From Paralithodes platypus (Eukaryota > Arthropoda > Malacostraca > Decapoda > Lithodidae), in the NCBI GenBank assembly GCA_032716605.1, contig CM064512.1:26713273-26777272 (forward strand): a DNA stretch of 64,000 bases, written 5' to 3'. Shown in pieces: positions 19,399-29,954 of this stretch. The notes under the pieces were generated by a model. The model was not told the origin of the DNA. It searched no databases and saw only the letters and a list, made by a program, of their open reading frames with translations. Position 1 is the first letter of the stretch, and every line of letters begins with the position of its first letter. Both the position numbers and the translations under genes were made by a program.

Positions 19399-20155
19399 GA
19401 TTATACGGGAAGGAAATCTATTGACGTTAAATCAAACTATCAATGCCAGACCGAATAAGTTGCGGACAACAATACAGTACTCCGAGAAATCAAATTAAAT
19501 CGCGAGCCGAAAATAAAACACCCTCACGAAATGCGGAATAAGAATTGTGCGCAATGTAGACAAGCAATCTGGAGCTTTTCAATTTAACTTCTTACATAAT
19601 AGTTATGAAATTATAGAATCATTACGCCATAAGTTAAGAAAAGCAGGGAGGGAAATTTAGTACAATGCAGTATAGGCCAAAAGTCTCCAGATGTCAAAAA
19701 AAGAGAGGTACCGTTTAAAGTTTATAATACATTTAAGAATTTTAAGAGAGAGAGCCTATAGGGTAATTTAAACAGGCTAAACTCAATGGGTACCGCTAAT
19801 TTTATATTATTAAATTTAATAAATGTGAAAATTGTACACAAGAAAAGTTCATCTCAAGATGTCACAAGGAAAAAAGTTTTGAGTTGGATTAACACACACT
19901 CAGCCTATCAGCTATCATATTACCCCGCCTCCAGGGCACACGACGAGAGAAGAATTTAGAAAGACATGTGAATCAATAAAGAAGTTATTGGACAGTATAA
20001 ATTTGATATAGAATGAATAACCTTAACTTTTGAAATTATTATACAGTACAGTATGGATGATTTTAATCTTAGTGCCAATCAATTTTTATATAATTTGGCC
20101 CTAAAGGGTTTACAATCAAAATTTAATTAATATACTGTACCGATTTGAAGGATTA
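19399..20155. other. Spacer between SGNH-like ORF and gag of BEL
   Basis: 757 bp, AT-rich, with no frame of note on either strand. It separates the stop of the SGNH-like ORF from the gag start and may be a leader for gag translation or splicing; nothing in it is recognised. Confidence 0.5.
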
Positions 20156-20386
20156 TTAATCTAGGCTATACTGATTTTGTTGATCAACTCTAACGTCATG
20201 GTGGGCAAACATCTCGTCGTATGACCTGGCAACCATGGCATATTCGTCTTGCCTAAAGCACCGACGACAGGTGGCCAGGATATCCGAATAGAGACGCTTT
20301 GATGCCTCGTGCGTGAGGTGTACCCCGTCGGGACTGAAGTCAGCCTCAGAGGTATTCATGGACTGATAGCGCTCCCGGGTGAATGG
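20156..20386 (-). pseudogene. SGNH-hydrolase-like ORF of BEL, C-terminal part
   Basis: The frame continues from the other side of gypsy element III and enters here at 20386 (residues FTRERYQSMN), ending with a stop at 20156. It carries FSPDGVHLTHEASKRLYSDI, the block V motif of SGNH/GDSL hydrolases (D-x-x-H, with the catalytic histidine) followed by the usual helix with a conserved tyrosine. The last 35 residues are not recognised. The part by itself begins at an ATG inside the domain (20359), which is not a natural start. See 28172-28645 for the other catalytic blocks. Confidence 0.7.
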
Positions 20387-22182
20387 TGTTACGACTGGGG
20401 TTCAAATATATCAGGGCTCTTATTCATTGGACTAGTAATGGCATAAATGCTACAACGGAAAGCGCTAGATCCAACCTCTGATGTATATTCCCAGTGAACA
20501 AAGAACACAAATACTCTACAGAGTTCTATATGCAATAATAGGCTATCAAACTCAATAAATGTGCGTCTACTCTAGGCTTAATGTTATGTGAAAACAGCCT
20601 ATTACTACCTATAACCGAAGGTGCTTGGTTATGGTATGCAAAGTAAGGTGGTAAGAGAAGTTACAGCTTACGTTACTTTAATCAATAAATGTCAGGCACT
20701 CCTGCATGAAAGAAAGTGCACTAAAGTCCTTCAACACTAACAAGGAATCTTCTTTAAATGTTAGATGCTATAAAGATGCTCGTATCGGAAATGGAACCCA
20801 AAAAGGCAGGCAGCGGAACAATGCTCGTGCAGGCTATGCACACAAAAAGGCAGAATATATATAATGCCGTCGGAGCCAAGAATATCCTAAACACAACAAC
20901 AATAATAATAATCGCCACGACAATGCAGTATTCCTATCAACAAAAAGAGCCTAAGTCGTTTGTGTCTCAATACATCAAACTAGGCTGCGAAATGATTGTG
21001 TAATCATAAACGGGTATGCATAGAAAGAGTAATTGGTTTAATATACTTAATGTCTACTATGATTGATAAAGTCTAGCTAGAGTCAATGATACGAGATACT
21101 GGTGCGCATGGCATGCCGCATAGCCTAGTGCAAATCTCAAGTCTGTGCGTCAAATATTACGTTATAATGAAGGGTAGCTCTCTTGAGAAACCTTAATACC
21201 GAAGTATTAAGCGTTCTCCTGGCGTACCTCAAAGACAAACAACGAGCTTAGAACAGTGCAGAATGGTATAGGCAAAAAGCCCTCATTCGTGCATGCTCTA
21301 CTCTCGATGGCACACAGACTAGAATTTACTCAATCAACTCCAGTTCTCAGGTATGTCGTGCAGCTTTTAACTAAAGCCAGCACTCATAGGAAACAATACC
21401 TTATAATATCAGACTCCTAGTCTAGCATTATCTAATCCAGCAGAACACTAATAATTAAAGGAAGCAGTACTAAACAATATGAATGCCAACCAATGCTTCG
21501 GGATCAACTTATCTTAACACTAACATACATGGGTTATATCAGACCTTAACGCACAATACAACTGGCCAGCATGAAGCTGATTTTGCAGAGTTAACCAGAG
21601 GGGATATAATGTTAATAAAAAGGTGGTGAAAGATATGAAAACAGAGAGAGGTAGGCAGAGGAAAAGATTCTCAGGTGCGAGCGGGGTACAGGTAGCAAGG
21701 GAAAAAGATGGGTGCGTTCTAGAAACCAGATCTGAGGGAGAGAGTGGCGAGGAACTGTATATCTACTCGCACCAGCTCGATCCGCGTGGGAAAAAAGCGG
21801 TTACAAGTCCTCTAGCCACTAGCAAGAGCTTGCAGCATGGTAAGGACCTCTCTCCACCAACCCCCGCGAGGCAGCCAGCCGTGACGTCATCGAGCGGGAC
21901 AAAAACACTGCGCGCTCCCTCTCACTCTGTTCTACTCTCTCTCTCTCTCTCCCAGATCCCATCATTACTAGTTAATGATAAAACATATATTTACAATTAA
22001 ATATATAAAGCCTTGACATGGGTGAAAACAAAGAGCCTTTCTGGACTGCCCATGACACAAGCTTTCATATGAAATAAAGCACACTCTAATACATAAACTG
22101 TAGCCCCATCCACTGCCCAGGCGATCCTAGCGGGTCACTGTAGGACAAGCAATGCGGTTCTAACGGAGTGGTTAACGTCACA
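20387..22182 (-). repeat. 3' LTR of gypsy element III
   Basis: 1796 bp, plus-strand ends TGTTACGAC and GTCACA. It differs from the 5' LTR by about 15-20 bases counted by eye, plus a 10-13-bp stretch near 21683 that the other copy lacks. An 81-codon frame inside (20758-21003) is shared by both LTRs only because they are copies. Confidence 0.9.
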
Positions 22183-22196
22183 CCCCCCCCAAGATT
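22183..22196 (-). promoter_or_regulatory. Polypurine tract, gypsy element III
   Basis: On the minus strand GAAAAATCTTGGGGGGGG ends directly at the TGTGACG start of the 3' LTR. Confidence 0.8.
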
Positions 22197-22656
22197 TTTC
22201 TCAGAGGCCCCAAGGCTCACAAAAATCTGATGGTTAGAACCCATGCTATATCTCCACTTCCCATCACCCAGCGGCAATAAAATATCTGGCACAGTTCTTC
22301 AACAAAACATTTTTCAAAATTATAACCCTCCCCAACACCATAGGTCAAATCATATGTAGTTATGCTCCTCAAGAGCGAGCTTCTCTAGCCCAGCATTCTG
22401 AGAGGAGTGCAACTCAGAATTACTGCTATAACATACTAAAAAAATTCAACTATCAAAGAAAGAGTTTTTATTTGATTTTTATGTTTATAATTTGTTTATT
22501 TCGGCTGCACTATCGGGGCAAGCCTAGTTTTTTCTTCTATACCAAACGCTCAACTCCTGCTTTACGACCCAATACGCTGGGCTACAACCGCGAGCCAACA
22601 AGCACCAAGTGCAAAATACTATCCAAACTAAAGCAGGAGGCTACCCGTGTGTCAAT
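22197..22656. other. 3' untranslated part of gypsy element III
   Basis: 460 bp between the stop of the polyprotein (22657) and the polypurine tract. Short frames are present only by chance; no env-like ORF is seen. Confidence 0.6.
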
Positions 22657-25600
22657 CTACCCAGGATCATATACCCTTGAACGACCATCTGCAACCACGT
22701 TGTCACAACCGGCAATATGGCGTATGTCCAGGTTATATACCAATAACCTTAGTGACCACCTGGTCAGCCTCATATTCCGATTGTGAAACTGGTCCAAGAA
22801 CTTGAGAGGGTGATGATCTGGGTAAACTACAACGACCGGACCATAGGCTGGAACATAGACCTCGAAATGCCCCAGCGCAAGCACAACCGCCAGCAGCTCC
22901 TCCTCGACGACAGAGCAGCTCCCCTGGGCCGAATTGTACTTCTCCGAGCAGAAACTAACAGGATGCTCCAGCCCATCATCGTCCTTTTCCACAAGGACGG
23001 CACCAGCCCCCACACCACTAGCCTCCGTTGCTAGTTGGAAAGGTAGGCTAAAGTCAGGGGCCCTGAGGATCGGGTGAGTGCACAACAAGAGTTTCACTTC
23101 CCTAAACACCTTCTCACACTCAGGCGCCCATTTGAACTTCTTATCCTTCCAGTTATCCTCCACCTGAGCTTGACTGTCCCGTCCTCCTTCTCCACCTTGA
23201 CTGCTAAACGTCATCACAGGCACAGTGAGAGGCTCAGGGGGGTGCCTCCCATACACCTTCACAGGATTATCATGACATAACTGATTGCGCTTCCGTCTGT
23301 CTGGAGTGGCTACCAAGTAAACCAGGTCCGATAGCTCCTCCACCACCCTATAAGGACCAGCGTACTTCGCGGATAAGGGGTGACCTACAAGGGGCAGTAG
23401 AATCAACACCTCCTGACCCACGTGAAACTCCCTGAGTTCAACCTTGAGGTCGTACCTGTCCTTCCTGAGGGCCTGAGAGCTAGTCAAATTACGGCCAGCC
23501 AACTCCAGACTGCGCAACATCCGTTCTCGACTGTTGAGGACACACTTGAGCATAGAACAAGGTTTTTCTGCGCCCTCCCATACTTCTTCAACCATATGGA
23601 GAGGCCCTCTGACACGGTGTCCAAAGACGAGCTCATTAGGGCTGAATCCCAAACTCTCCCCAGGTACCTCCCACACAGCAAACAAAACACATGGCAGGCC
23701 AAGATCCCAATCCCTCCCACTCTCAAAGCAACAACAACGAAGCACAGATTTCAGGGCTGAGTGCCATCGCTCTAACACACCATGGCTCTCCGGATGATAT
23801 GCAGATGACACAACCCCAACAATCCCATGCTGCGGCATTGCTTGTACAAAGAGGCTAGAAGTGAAGTTGGGTCCCCGGACTGACTGAATCCCCTGCGGGT
23901 AACCATACCGGGAAAAATACATTAGCAAGCTTCGGACCACCGTCTTCGCCGACCCATTTCTCATAGGGTACGCGTCAGGGTACCTTGTTGCTACATCTCC
24001 CGACTGTGCATCACTGTCCTCCTTCAACTCTTTCGTCTTTATAAGCCCATCCTCTGCCCCTTCAGGAACAGTTACTGGGTCTTCTCCAGACTCGAAATGT
24101 GGTCCTAATACCGAGTCCCCGAGAAGGTCCGTTGACACTAAACTCTCAACCACATCAACTTTCAACCCCTTCTCGGTACCCTTCCTCCGCTGATCTAAAG
24201 ATTGTTGACCAGAATGTGACTCCCTGGATGCAGAATCTCCGGTGACAACACACGCCATAGGCTGCCCCGGACACTTCTCAACCCTCTCCTGCTCCTCCCT
24301 ACTCACGTCGGCCGGCTTCTCGGCAACGACCAAGGGTGGAGCCTCAGAAGTAGGTCCCGCAAAGTCGTTGCCGAGAAGGAGGTCGACGCCCCCAACAGGT
24401 AACTTCCCCACAATTCCTACATCCAGGTCCCGAGTCACACCATCAACTTCCACCTTCATTCTTACAAGCGGGTATGACCTTGTCGCATTAACTCCCTGAA
24501 CCACAACCACCCGCGCCGTATTGACAGGTTTACCAGTGAAATTTCTCAACAGTGTTTGCGATGCCCCAGTGTCACGCAAAATTCTCACCTCATGTCTTCT
24601 ACCCCCCCACTCCACACAACCGAGTCCCCTGTGGTCACTAAAGGCTTCACGGACAGGGAATAAGCCTTCCGGATCCTTCTGCACTGGCAGTGTATTTACC
24701 TCGGAAGAAATGCCTCTAACAAACTCCGATGTCCTCTTGAACACTGCAATGCCGTGAGCAAAAGACACGGCTGCCGGAGGAGGTCGACTAGGGCACTCAT
24801 TTGCCTTATGACCCTCCTGGTGGCAACTAAAACACATAAATTTCGGTTTCGGCTTATACTGTGATGTAAAAGGCCCCTGACTTTTCACATACGGTGTGGT
24901 GTAAGGTTTGGATTCAGTTTTAGTTTCATGGCTATTCTGTTTAAATGTGTCATTGTTACGGGGAGGGGGAGGATAACGGTCCTTAGCACTTACATCGTAC
25001 TTCTGTGAGGACCCGCAACCCCGAATCAACGACAGCCGTCGATCAGCCATTTCTGCTGCTTCGACTAGAGTTCTTGGGTTTTTCTCCTTCAAGTTCAAAG
25101 TTAGATCACCGCCCGTGCTCTTAAAGAACTGCTCCAACATCATTAACTGCTTAATTTCATCATATGTTGTGACCTTCTCAGATCGGAGCCAGTTCCCCAT
25201 AGCATCGGACAAGTCCCGGGCGTGTTCCAAAAAGGTGCTATCTCTTCCCTTAGTTACACCCCGGAACTTCAAACGGTACGTTTCTGGTTGCAGTTCGTAA
25301 GCCCTCAGGACAGCCTCCTTGAGATCCTCGTACACAATACATAACTCCAAAGGTAACGCATCGTAGGCTTTAAGACCCTTGCCTATTAATCTAGAGGATA
25401 CAAGTGCTGCCCATTTATTCTCTGGCCACTGGTGTTCCTGGCACTTCTTCTCAAAGCGTGTGAAAAATTCTGTTACACCACTCTCATCAAACACCGGAAC
25501 CAGTTTCAATAAGTGCGAGAGAGACTGCTCATGAACACGGTTACCAGCCCCAAGTCGCTGTCCCGTTGCCTCTACTCGCGACTTCTCTACATCCATGTCG

Positions 25601-26184
25601 GCACAGTACCTAGTCGACTCAGCTTGGATTTTTGCTAGCTCTATTTGCTGCTGAAGCTCACCTGCCCTGATAGCCTTTCTCTCTTCGATCTTAGCTAATT
25701 CGAGCTGAAGCAATAATTCTGGAGATAACCCTTGAGGAGGTGAAGGTGCTACAATGTTTGAAATTACCGGTGGTCCCCCCAGGGGCAACCCTCCCAGCCA
25801 GTCACCACCCACCTGTGGAAGCGTACCCGGGGTCGGCAAACTACTGGGATGGCTGGGAGTCGAGTGTAGGGGAAGCATGGCCGAAGGGCTCTGAGCACTC
25901 AACCCATCTCGCTCACCAGTCACCCTGCCCAGTACACACGTTATCAAGTTATCCTTGGTCATGCTGCTAGTAACCGCATGACCGATAGCTGTGGCCAGGC
26001 ATTGAAGACCGTACCGATCCATACCCTCCAACCGCTCGGCAGTAACAGGCCATTGCAAAAACATCCTAGCATCCTCCTCACAGTTCACCCGATTAACCCT
26101 TTCATCATGCTGCTGTTCCTCAGTTTCGACATTACGTACTGTGTCTCCATTCTCCTCTGACCCGGTATAAGACAAGATGCTCAC
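22657..26184 (-). CDS. gag-pol: Ty3/gypsy gag-protease-integrase(partial)-RNase H fusion frame
   Basis: 1175 codons without a stop. The first codon is GTG where the related gag (start at 932) has ATG, so the start codon seems lost. Order: EEDARMFLQWPV near residue 40; coiled coil 165-205; SCAN-like capsid end about 300-380 (YRLKFRGV, LMMLEQFFKS, EAAEMADRR); CCHC knuckle (CFSCHQEGHKANEC) about 450; protease ILRDTGASQTLL about 540 and GGVDLLLGNDFAG. Then the frame jumps into the middle of the integrase core (VATRYPDAYP). The finger and first catalytic D are gone; the second lies in a changed context (IQSVRGPNFTS for the usual SDQGTNF), and HPESHGVLERW keeps the E. A GPY/F module (KYAGPYRVVEE) follows. 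After GRDSQAQVEDN it jumps to KFKWAPECEKVF and RNase H (first acid D changed to E in ATEASG). RT is absent. Confidence 0.88.
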   Translation of the reverse strand: MSILSYTGSEENGDTVRNVETEEQQHDERVNRVNCEEDARMFLQWPVTAERLEGMDRYGLQCLATAIGHAVTSSMTKDNLITCVLGRVTGERDGLSAQSPSAMLPLHSTPSHPSSLPTPGTLPQVGGDWLGGLPLGGPPVISNIVAPSPPQGLSPELLLQLELAKIEERKAIRAGELQQQIELAKIQAESTRYCADMDVEKSRVEATGQRLGAGNRVHEQSLSHLLKLVPVFDESGVTEFFTRFEKKCQEHQWPENKWAALVSSRLIGKGLKAYDALPLELCIVYEDLKEAVLRAYELQPETYRLKFRGVTKGRDSTFLEHARDLSDAMGNWLRSEKVTTYDEIKQLMMLEQFFKSTGGDLTLNLKEKNPRTLVEAAEMADRRLSLIRGCGSSQKYDVSAKDRYPPPPRNNDTFKQNSHETKTESKPYTTPYVKSQGPFTSQYKPKPKFMCFSCHQEGHKANECPSRPPPAAVSFAHGIAVFKRTSEFVRGISSEVNTLPVQKDPEGLFPVREAFSDHRGLGCVEWGGRRHEVRILRDTGASQTLLRNFTGKPVNTARVVVVQGVNATRSYPLVRMKVEVDGVTRDLDVGIVGKLPVGGVDLLLGNDFAGPTSEAPPLVVAEKPADVSREEQERVEKCPGQPMACVVTGDSASRESHSGQQSLDQRRKGTEKGLKVDVVESLVSTDLLGDSVLGPHFESGEDPVTVPEGAEDGLIKTKELKEDSDAQSGDVATRYPDAYPMRNGSAKTVVRSLLMYFSRYGYPQGIQSVRGPNFTSSLFVQAMPQHGIVGVVSSAYHPESHGVLERWHSALKSVLRCCCFESGRDWDLGLPCVLFAVWEVPGESLGFSPNELVFGHRVRGPLHMVEEVWEGAEKPCSMLKCVLNSRERMLRSLELAGRNLTSSQALRKDRYDLKVELREFHVGQEVLILLPLVGHPLSAKYAGPYRVVEELSDLVYLVATPDRRKRNQLCHDNPVKVYGRHPPEPLTVPVMTFSSQGGEGGRDSQAQVEDNWKDKKFKWAPECEKVFREVKLLLCTHPILRAPDFSLPFQLATEASGVGAGAVLVEKDDDGLEHPVSFCSEKYNSAQGSCSVVEEELLAVVLALGHFEVYVPAYGPVVVVYPDHHPLKFLDQFHNRNMRLTRWSLRLLVYNLDIRHIAGCDNVVADGRSRVYDPG

Positions 26185-26377
26185 AAAAATTTCTCACCAC
26201 AATATTCAGAAAAGAAGTACCCCAAACTCTTATACCTCAATATACACACAAAAATTCTCGGAAATACTCAAGGGCTATACTATGTTGCGAACAAAAAATT
26301 ATTCTTGCTGATCCCCGCAAAATATTCTCCAAAACAACAAATGTTCCCTGCTAATAAATGTAGGTTCACCAAATCCT

Positions 26378-26391
26378 AGGTAAGGTCGCCA
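26378..26391 (-). promoter_or_regulatory. Primer binding site, gypsy element III
   Basis: TGGCGACCTTACC on the minus strand, two bases inside the 5' LTR; same start as in the other gypsy elements. Confidence 0.8.
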
Positions 26392-26393
26392 TT

Positions 26394-28176
26394 TGTTACG
26401 ACTGGGGTTCAAATATATCAGGGCTCTTATTCATTGGACTAGTAATGGCATAAATGCTACAACGGAAAGCGCTAGATCCAACCTCTGATGTATATTCCCA
26501 GTGAACAAAGAACACAAATACTCTACAGAGTTCTATATGCAATAATAGGCTATCAAACTCAATAAATGTGCATCTACTCTAGGCTTAATGTTATGTGAAA
26601 ACAGCCTATTACTACCTATAACCGAAGGTGCTTGGTTATGGTATGCAAAGTAAGGTGGTAAGAGAAGTTACAGCTTACGTTACTTTAATCAATAAATGTC
26701 AGGCGCTCCTGCATGAAAGAAAGTGCACTAAAGTCCTTCAACACTAACAAGGAATCTTCTTTAAATGTTAGATGCTATAAAGATGCTCGTATCGGAAATG
26801 GAACCCAAAAAGGCAGGCAGCGGAACAATGCTCGTGCAGGCTATGCACACAAAAAGGCAGAATATATATAATGCCGTCGGAGCCAAGAATATCCTAAACA
26901 CAACAACAATAATAATAATCGCCACGACAATGCAGTATTCCTATCAACAAAAAGAGCCTAAGTCGTTTGTGTCTCAATACATCAAACTAGGCTGCGAAAT
27001 GCTTGTGTAATCATAAACGGGTATGCATAGAAAGAGTAATTGGTTTAATATACTTAATGTCTACTATGATTGATAAAGTCTAGCTAGAGTCAATGATACG
27101 AGATACTGGTGCGCATGGCATGCCGCATAGCCTAGTGCAAATCTCAAGTCTGTGCGTCAAATATTACGTTATAATGAAGGGTAGCTCTCTTGAGAAACCT
27201 TAATACCGAAGTATTAAGCGTTCTCCTGGCGTACCTCAAAGACAAACAACGAGCTTAGAACAGTGCAGAATGGTATAGGCAAAAAGCCCTCATTCATGCA
27301 TGCTCTACTCTCGATGGCACACAGACTAGAATTTACTCAATCAACTCCAGTTCTCAGGTATGTCGTGCAGCTTTTAACTAAAGCCAGCACTCATAGGAAA
27401 CAATACCTTATAATATCAGACTCCTAGTCTAGCATTATCTAATCCAGCAGAACACTAATAATTAAAGGAAGCAGTACTAAACAATATGAATGCCAACCAA
27501 TGCTTCGGGATCAACTTATCTTAACACTAACATACATGGGTTATATCAGACCTTAACGCACAATACAACTGGCCTGCATAAAGCTGATTTTGCAGAGTTA
27601 ACCAGAGGGGATATAATGTTAGTAAAAAGGTGGTGAAAGATATGAATACAGAGAGAGGTAGGCAGAGGAAAAGATTCTCAGGTGCGAGCGCAAGGGAAAA
27701 AGATGGGTGCGTTCTAGAAACCAGATCTGAGGGAGAGAGTGGCGAGGAACTGTATATATACTCGCACCAGCTCGAGCCGCGTGGGAAAAAAGCGGTTACA
27801 AGTCCTCTAGCCACTAGCAAGAGCTTGCAGCATGGTAAGGACCTCTCTCCACCAACCCCCGTGAGGCAGCCAGCCGTGACGTCATCGAGCGGGACAAAAA
27901 CACTGCGCGCTCCCTCTCACTCTGTTCTACTCTCTCTCTCTCTCCCAGATCCCATCATTTCTAGTTAATGATAAAGCATATACTTTACAATTAAATATAT
28001 AAAGCCTTGACATGGGTGAAAACAAAGAGCCTTTCTGGACTGCCCATGACACAAGCTTTCATATGAAATAAAGCACACTCTAATAAATAAACTGTAGCCC
28101 CATCCACTGCCCAGGCGATCCTAGCGGGTCACTGTAGGACAAGCCATGCGGTTCTAACGGAGTGGTTAACGTCACA
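26394..28176 (-). repeat. 5' LTR of gypsy element III
   Basis: 1783 bp, partner of 20387-22182. It contains CT-microsatellite and GC-rich segments near 27860-27950. On the minus strand it leads into the primer site and the polyprotein. Confidence 0.9.
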
Positions 28177-28645
28177 ATGGGATATGGCGCTTTCGCCAAC
28201 AGTTAACCGCATTTCTAATGCGGTTAAACTCGTCCGTAGAGACCCCTCGTGAAGCCTGCCGCTTCTCTACCCAAATCACCCGGACTTCTCCCCCCGAGAG
28301 CCGCACCACCTCCTCAGCTAGGACCTCGATCCCCTCCGCTATCTCTCTCGGACTGACCCCGCTCCTTATCTCGTTTCCTCCTATCACCAAGAAGGTCAAG
28401 TCGGGCTTCAGCTCTAAAAACTGACCCCAGGCTTCTGTTGACCTCAAGGTGCTGACGCGGACACCTGGGGCAGCCAGAGGAGTCACGAAAAAGAAAGGCC
28501 TGTGGACGGCGTGGTCCACGTACAAATCACTGACGGAGGACTGGCCCAAAATTGCCACCTTCCTAATCGGGCCTGGGTACGCAGGCCTATCAAGCACCGC
28601 AGGATAATCTTCCCCTATCCCACCACCGCGGCACCATGACGCCAA
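28172..28645 (-). pseudogene. SGNH-hydrolase-like ORF of BEL, N-terminal part
   Basis: The minus-strand frame is open from upstream of 28645 (that codon is TTG; no clear in-frame ATG is seen, so the true start is uncertain). VAILGQSSVSDL is block I of SGNH/GDSL hydrolases (here G-Q-S for G-D-S, keeping the nucleophile serine). LTFLVIGGNEIRSG is block III (G-x-N as GGN), and VRVIWVEKRQ a further core strand. The frame is cut by gypsy element III at codons for RKRHIP and resumes at 20386, where block V (DGVH) follows. The family holds esterases and lipases; in LTR elements its role is unknown. It lies about 125 bp after the BEL primer site, ahead of gag, on the same strand. Deduced family membership rests on motifs only. 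Confidence 0.7.
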
Positions 28646-28770
28646 AAGCCATGGGCCATGAGGGACAGACGAAATATGGCACCAAAAAAATGAACCACGT
28701 AGGCTAGGCCACCACCATCCACAAAAAGGGGGGGGGGGGCAAACTAGTGAAAGTTTCGAAGGACCAATTA
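28646..28770 (-). promoter_or_regulatory. BEL leader with primer binding site
   Basis: On the minus strand TTGGTCCTTCGAAAC (28753-28767 on plus) lies three bases after the LTR and fits a tRNA-primer site for a BEL element. A run of 12 G on plus (28728-28739) follows. Confidence 0.65.
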
Positions 28771-29429
28771 TATGGTTAATTTAGATAAGTGGACTGTATA
28801 TTATTGATAATGAAGAAGTATTAACCATATAGAAATATTTACCCTTAGATGAACTCAGCTGGTGATTGGAGGATGGCGGAAAATAGGCTAGATAACTGGA
28901 AGTGGTTAGTATAGTAAACAAAGTATGAAAAGAGGCTACAATAGGCTAGGATAGGCTGGATATTTACGTTATGTTGTGCTAAGTAACAAAGATGATGATG
29001 TAGTGACTATGGAGTATGAGATGAAAAGTGAAGCGAAAACACCTGGTGAAATAACTAGGAGAAAGAAGGCTTAGCGTGTGCAGCTGGGACGGAGGTTGGT
29101 TGGAGAGTGAGCGAGCGCGTTATGTTTGTCTCTGTCGTGACATACCGCGCACGCGCATAACATATGGAAAATGTATCCCATCTTCTTTACAATGAGATAC
29201 TTATAAACAATCTTAAATAATACAAATATATATATATGGGAATTATAATCCTACAATACTTTCCCATATACAACTATAGAATAATATATTCTACCCAATC
29301 ATGGAACGTTCGACCAAGGTTATGGAAGCATTCAACCTAAGACTACGGAACGATACGTAACGCTACATCAACCCAGATTACGTAACATCGAGACTGTTCA
29401 TACTAGTTTGAGTACACTAAGTATGGACA
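28771..29429 (-). repeat. 5' LTR of BEL/Pao element
   Basis: 659 bp, partner of 13829-14491. It is followed on plus by ATGAG (29430-29434), which matches the bases before the other LTR. This duplication is what ties the two distant LTRs into one element. Confidence 0.85.
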
Positions 29430-29434
29430 ATGAG

Positions 29435-29954
29435 AAAGCCATCAGATATTAAACATCAAGAATCTAATGCCACTTAGAAACAAAAAACAGTGTAGTAGAA
29501 TACTAAAAGAGCTTGTGTATATGTTGTCGGTATTCCCAATAACAAAAAGTGAGTAAACTGAACCAAGGAATATTACAGACACATTATAGACGCTCCAGCC
29601 CCCTGCATACATTCCCAGACACGACTCAATTTTCTTATGAGATTACTTTGGTTGGCGGGGCACTGTTGAATATTCGGTGTTAGGGTAGACAGGAGCAGAG
29701 GTGTTTTCTTACCTTCTTCGTTTCCTATTCCTCCTTCATATCCTAATCTTCCTCATCTTTCTTTTGTGTCTCTGTATATTCTAGTTCTAACAAATGCTCT
29801 TATCCATTCGTACTTTCATAAACGTTGCCTTTCATTTGTGTTTGTCTTCTATTGTCTTAGTATAATATTTTGTATATGCCAAAATATATGATTGCAACAA
29901 TTCCCGCCGTGCCTGCAAGCACCACCAACAAACCCGGGCCACCACAACAATTTG
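29435..29954. other. Unique DNA, no gene recognised
   Basis: 520 bp between the BEL element and a SINE. No coding pattern is seen. Confidence 0.5.

Larger units (their letters stand above)
20387..28176 (-). mobile_element. Ty3/gypsy element III, nested in BEL
   Basis: 7.8 kb, minus strand, flanked by ATGG (20383-20386 and 28177-28180). LTRs are 20387-22182 and 26394-28176, with a primer site at 26378-26391 and a polypurine tract at 22183-22196. Internal coding is one 1175-codon frame containing gag, protease, a partial integrase and RNase H. LTR identity is about 99 % by eye, so insertion was fairly recent and later than that of the BEL element. Confidence 0.9.
13829..29429 (-). mobile_element. 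BEL/Pao LTR retrotransposon with nested insertions
   Basis: Two matching LTRs (13829-14491 and 28771-29429) are flanked by ATGAG on the outside (13824-13828 and 29430-29434), so they delimit one 15.6-kb insertion. Inside, read on the minus strand, are: primer site, SGNH-like ORF, gag, zinc knuckles and protease, RNase H, integrase, purine-rich tract. Two later insertions are removed by comparison: gypsy element III (20387-28176, ATGG duplication) and a 523-bp retroposon (18131-18653, 10-bp duplication). Without them the element is about 7.3 kb, and most of its RT is deleted. The outer LTR ends read TATGG...GGACA on plus, so the minus-strand 3' end is not the usual CA; the boundary could be off by two bases. 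Confidence 0.85.

Noticed and set aside
20758..21003. 81-codon ORF found twice (also 26765-27010)
   Set aside because: Both lie at the same place in the two LTRs of one element; the duplication is due to the LTR pair and the product has no domain.
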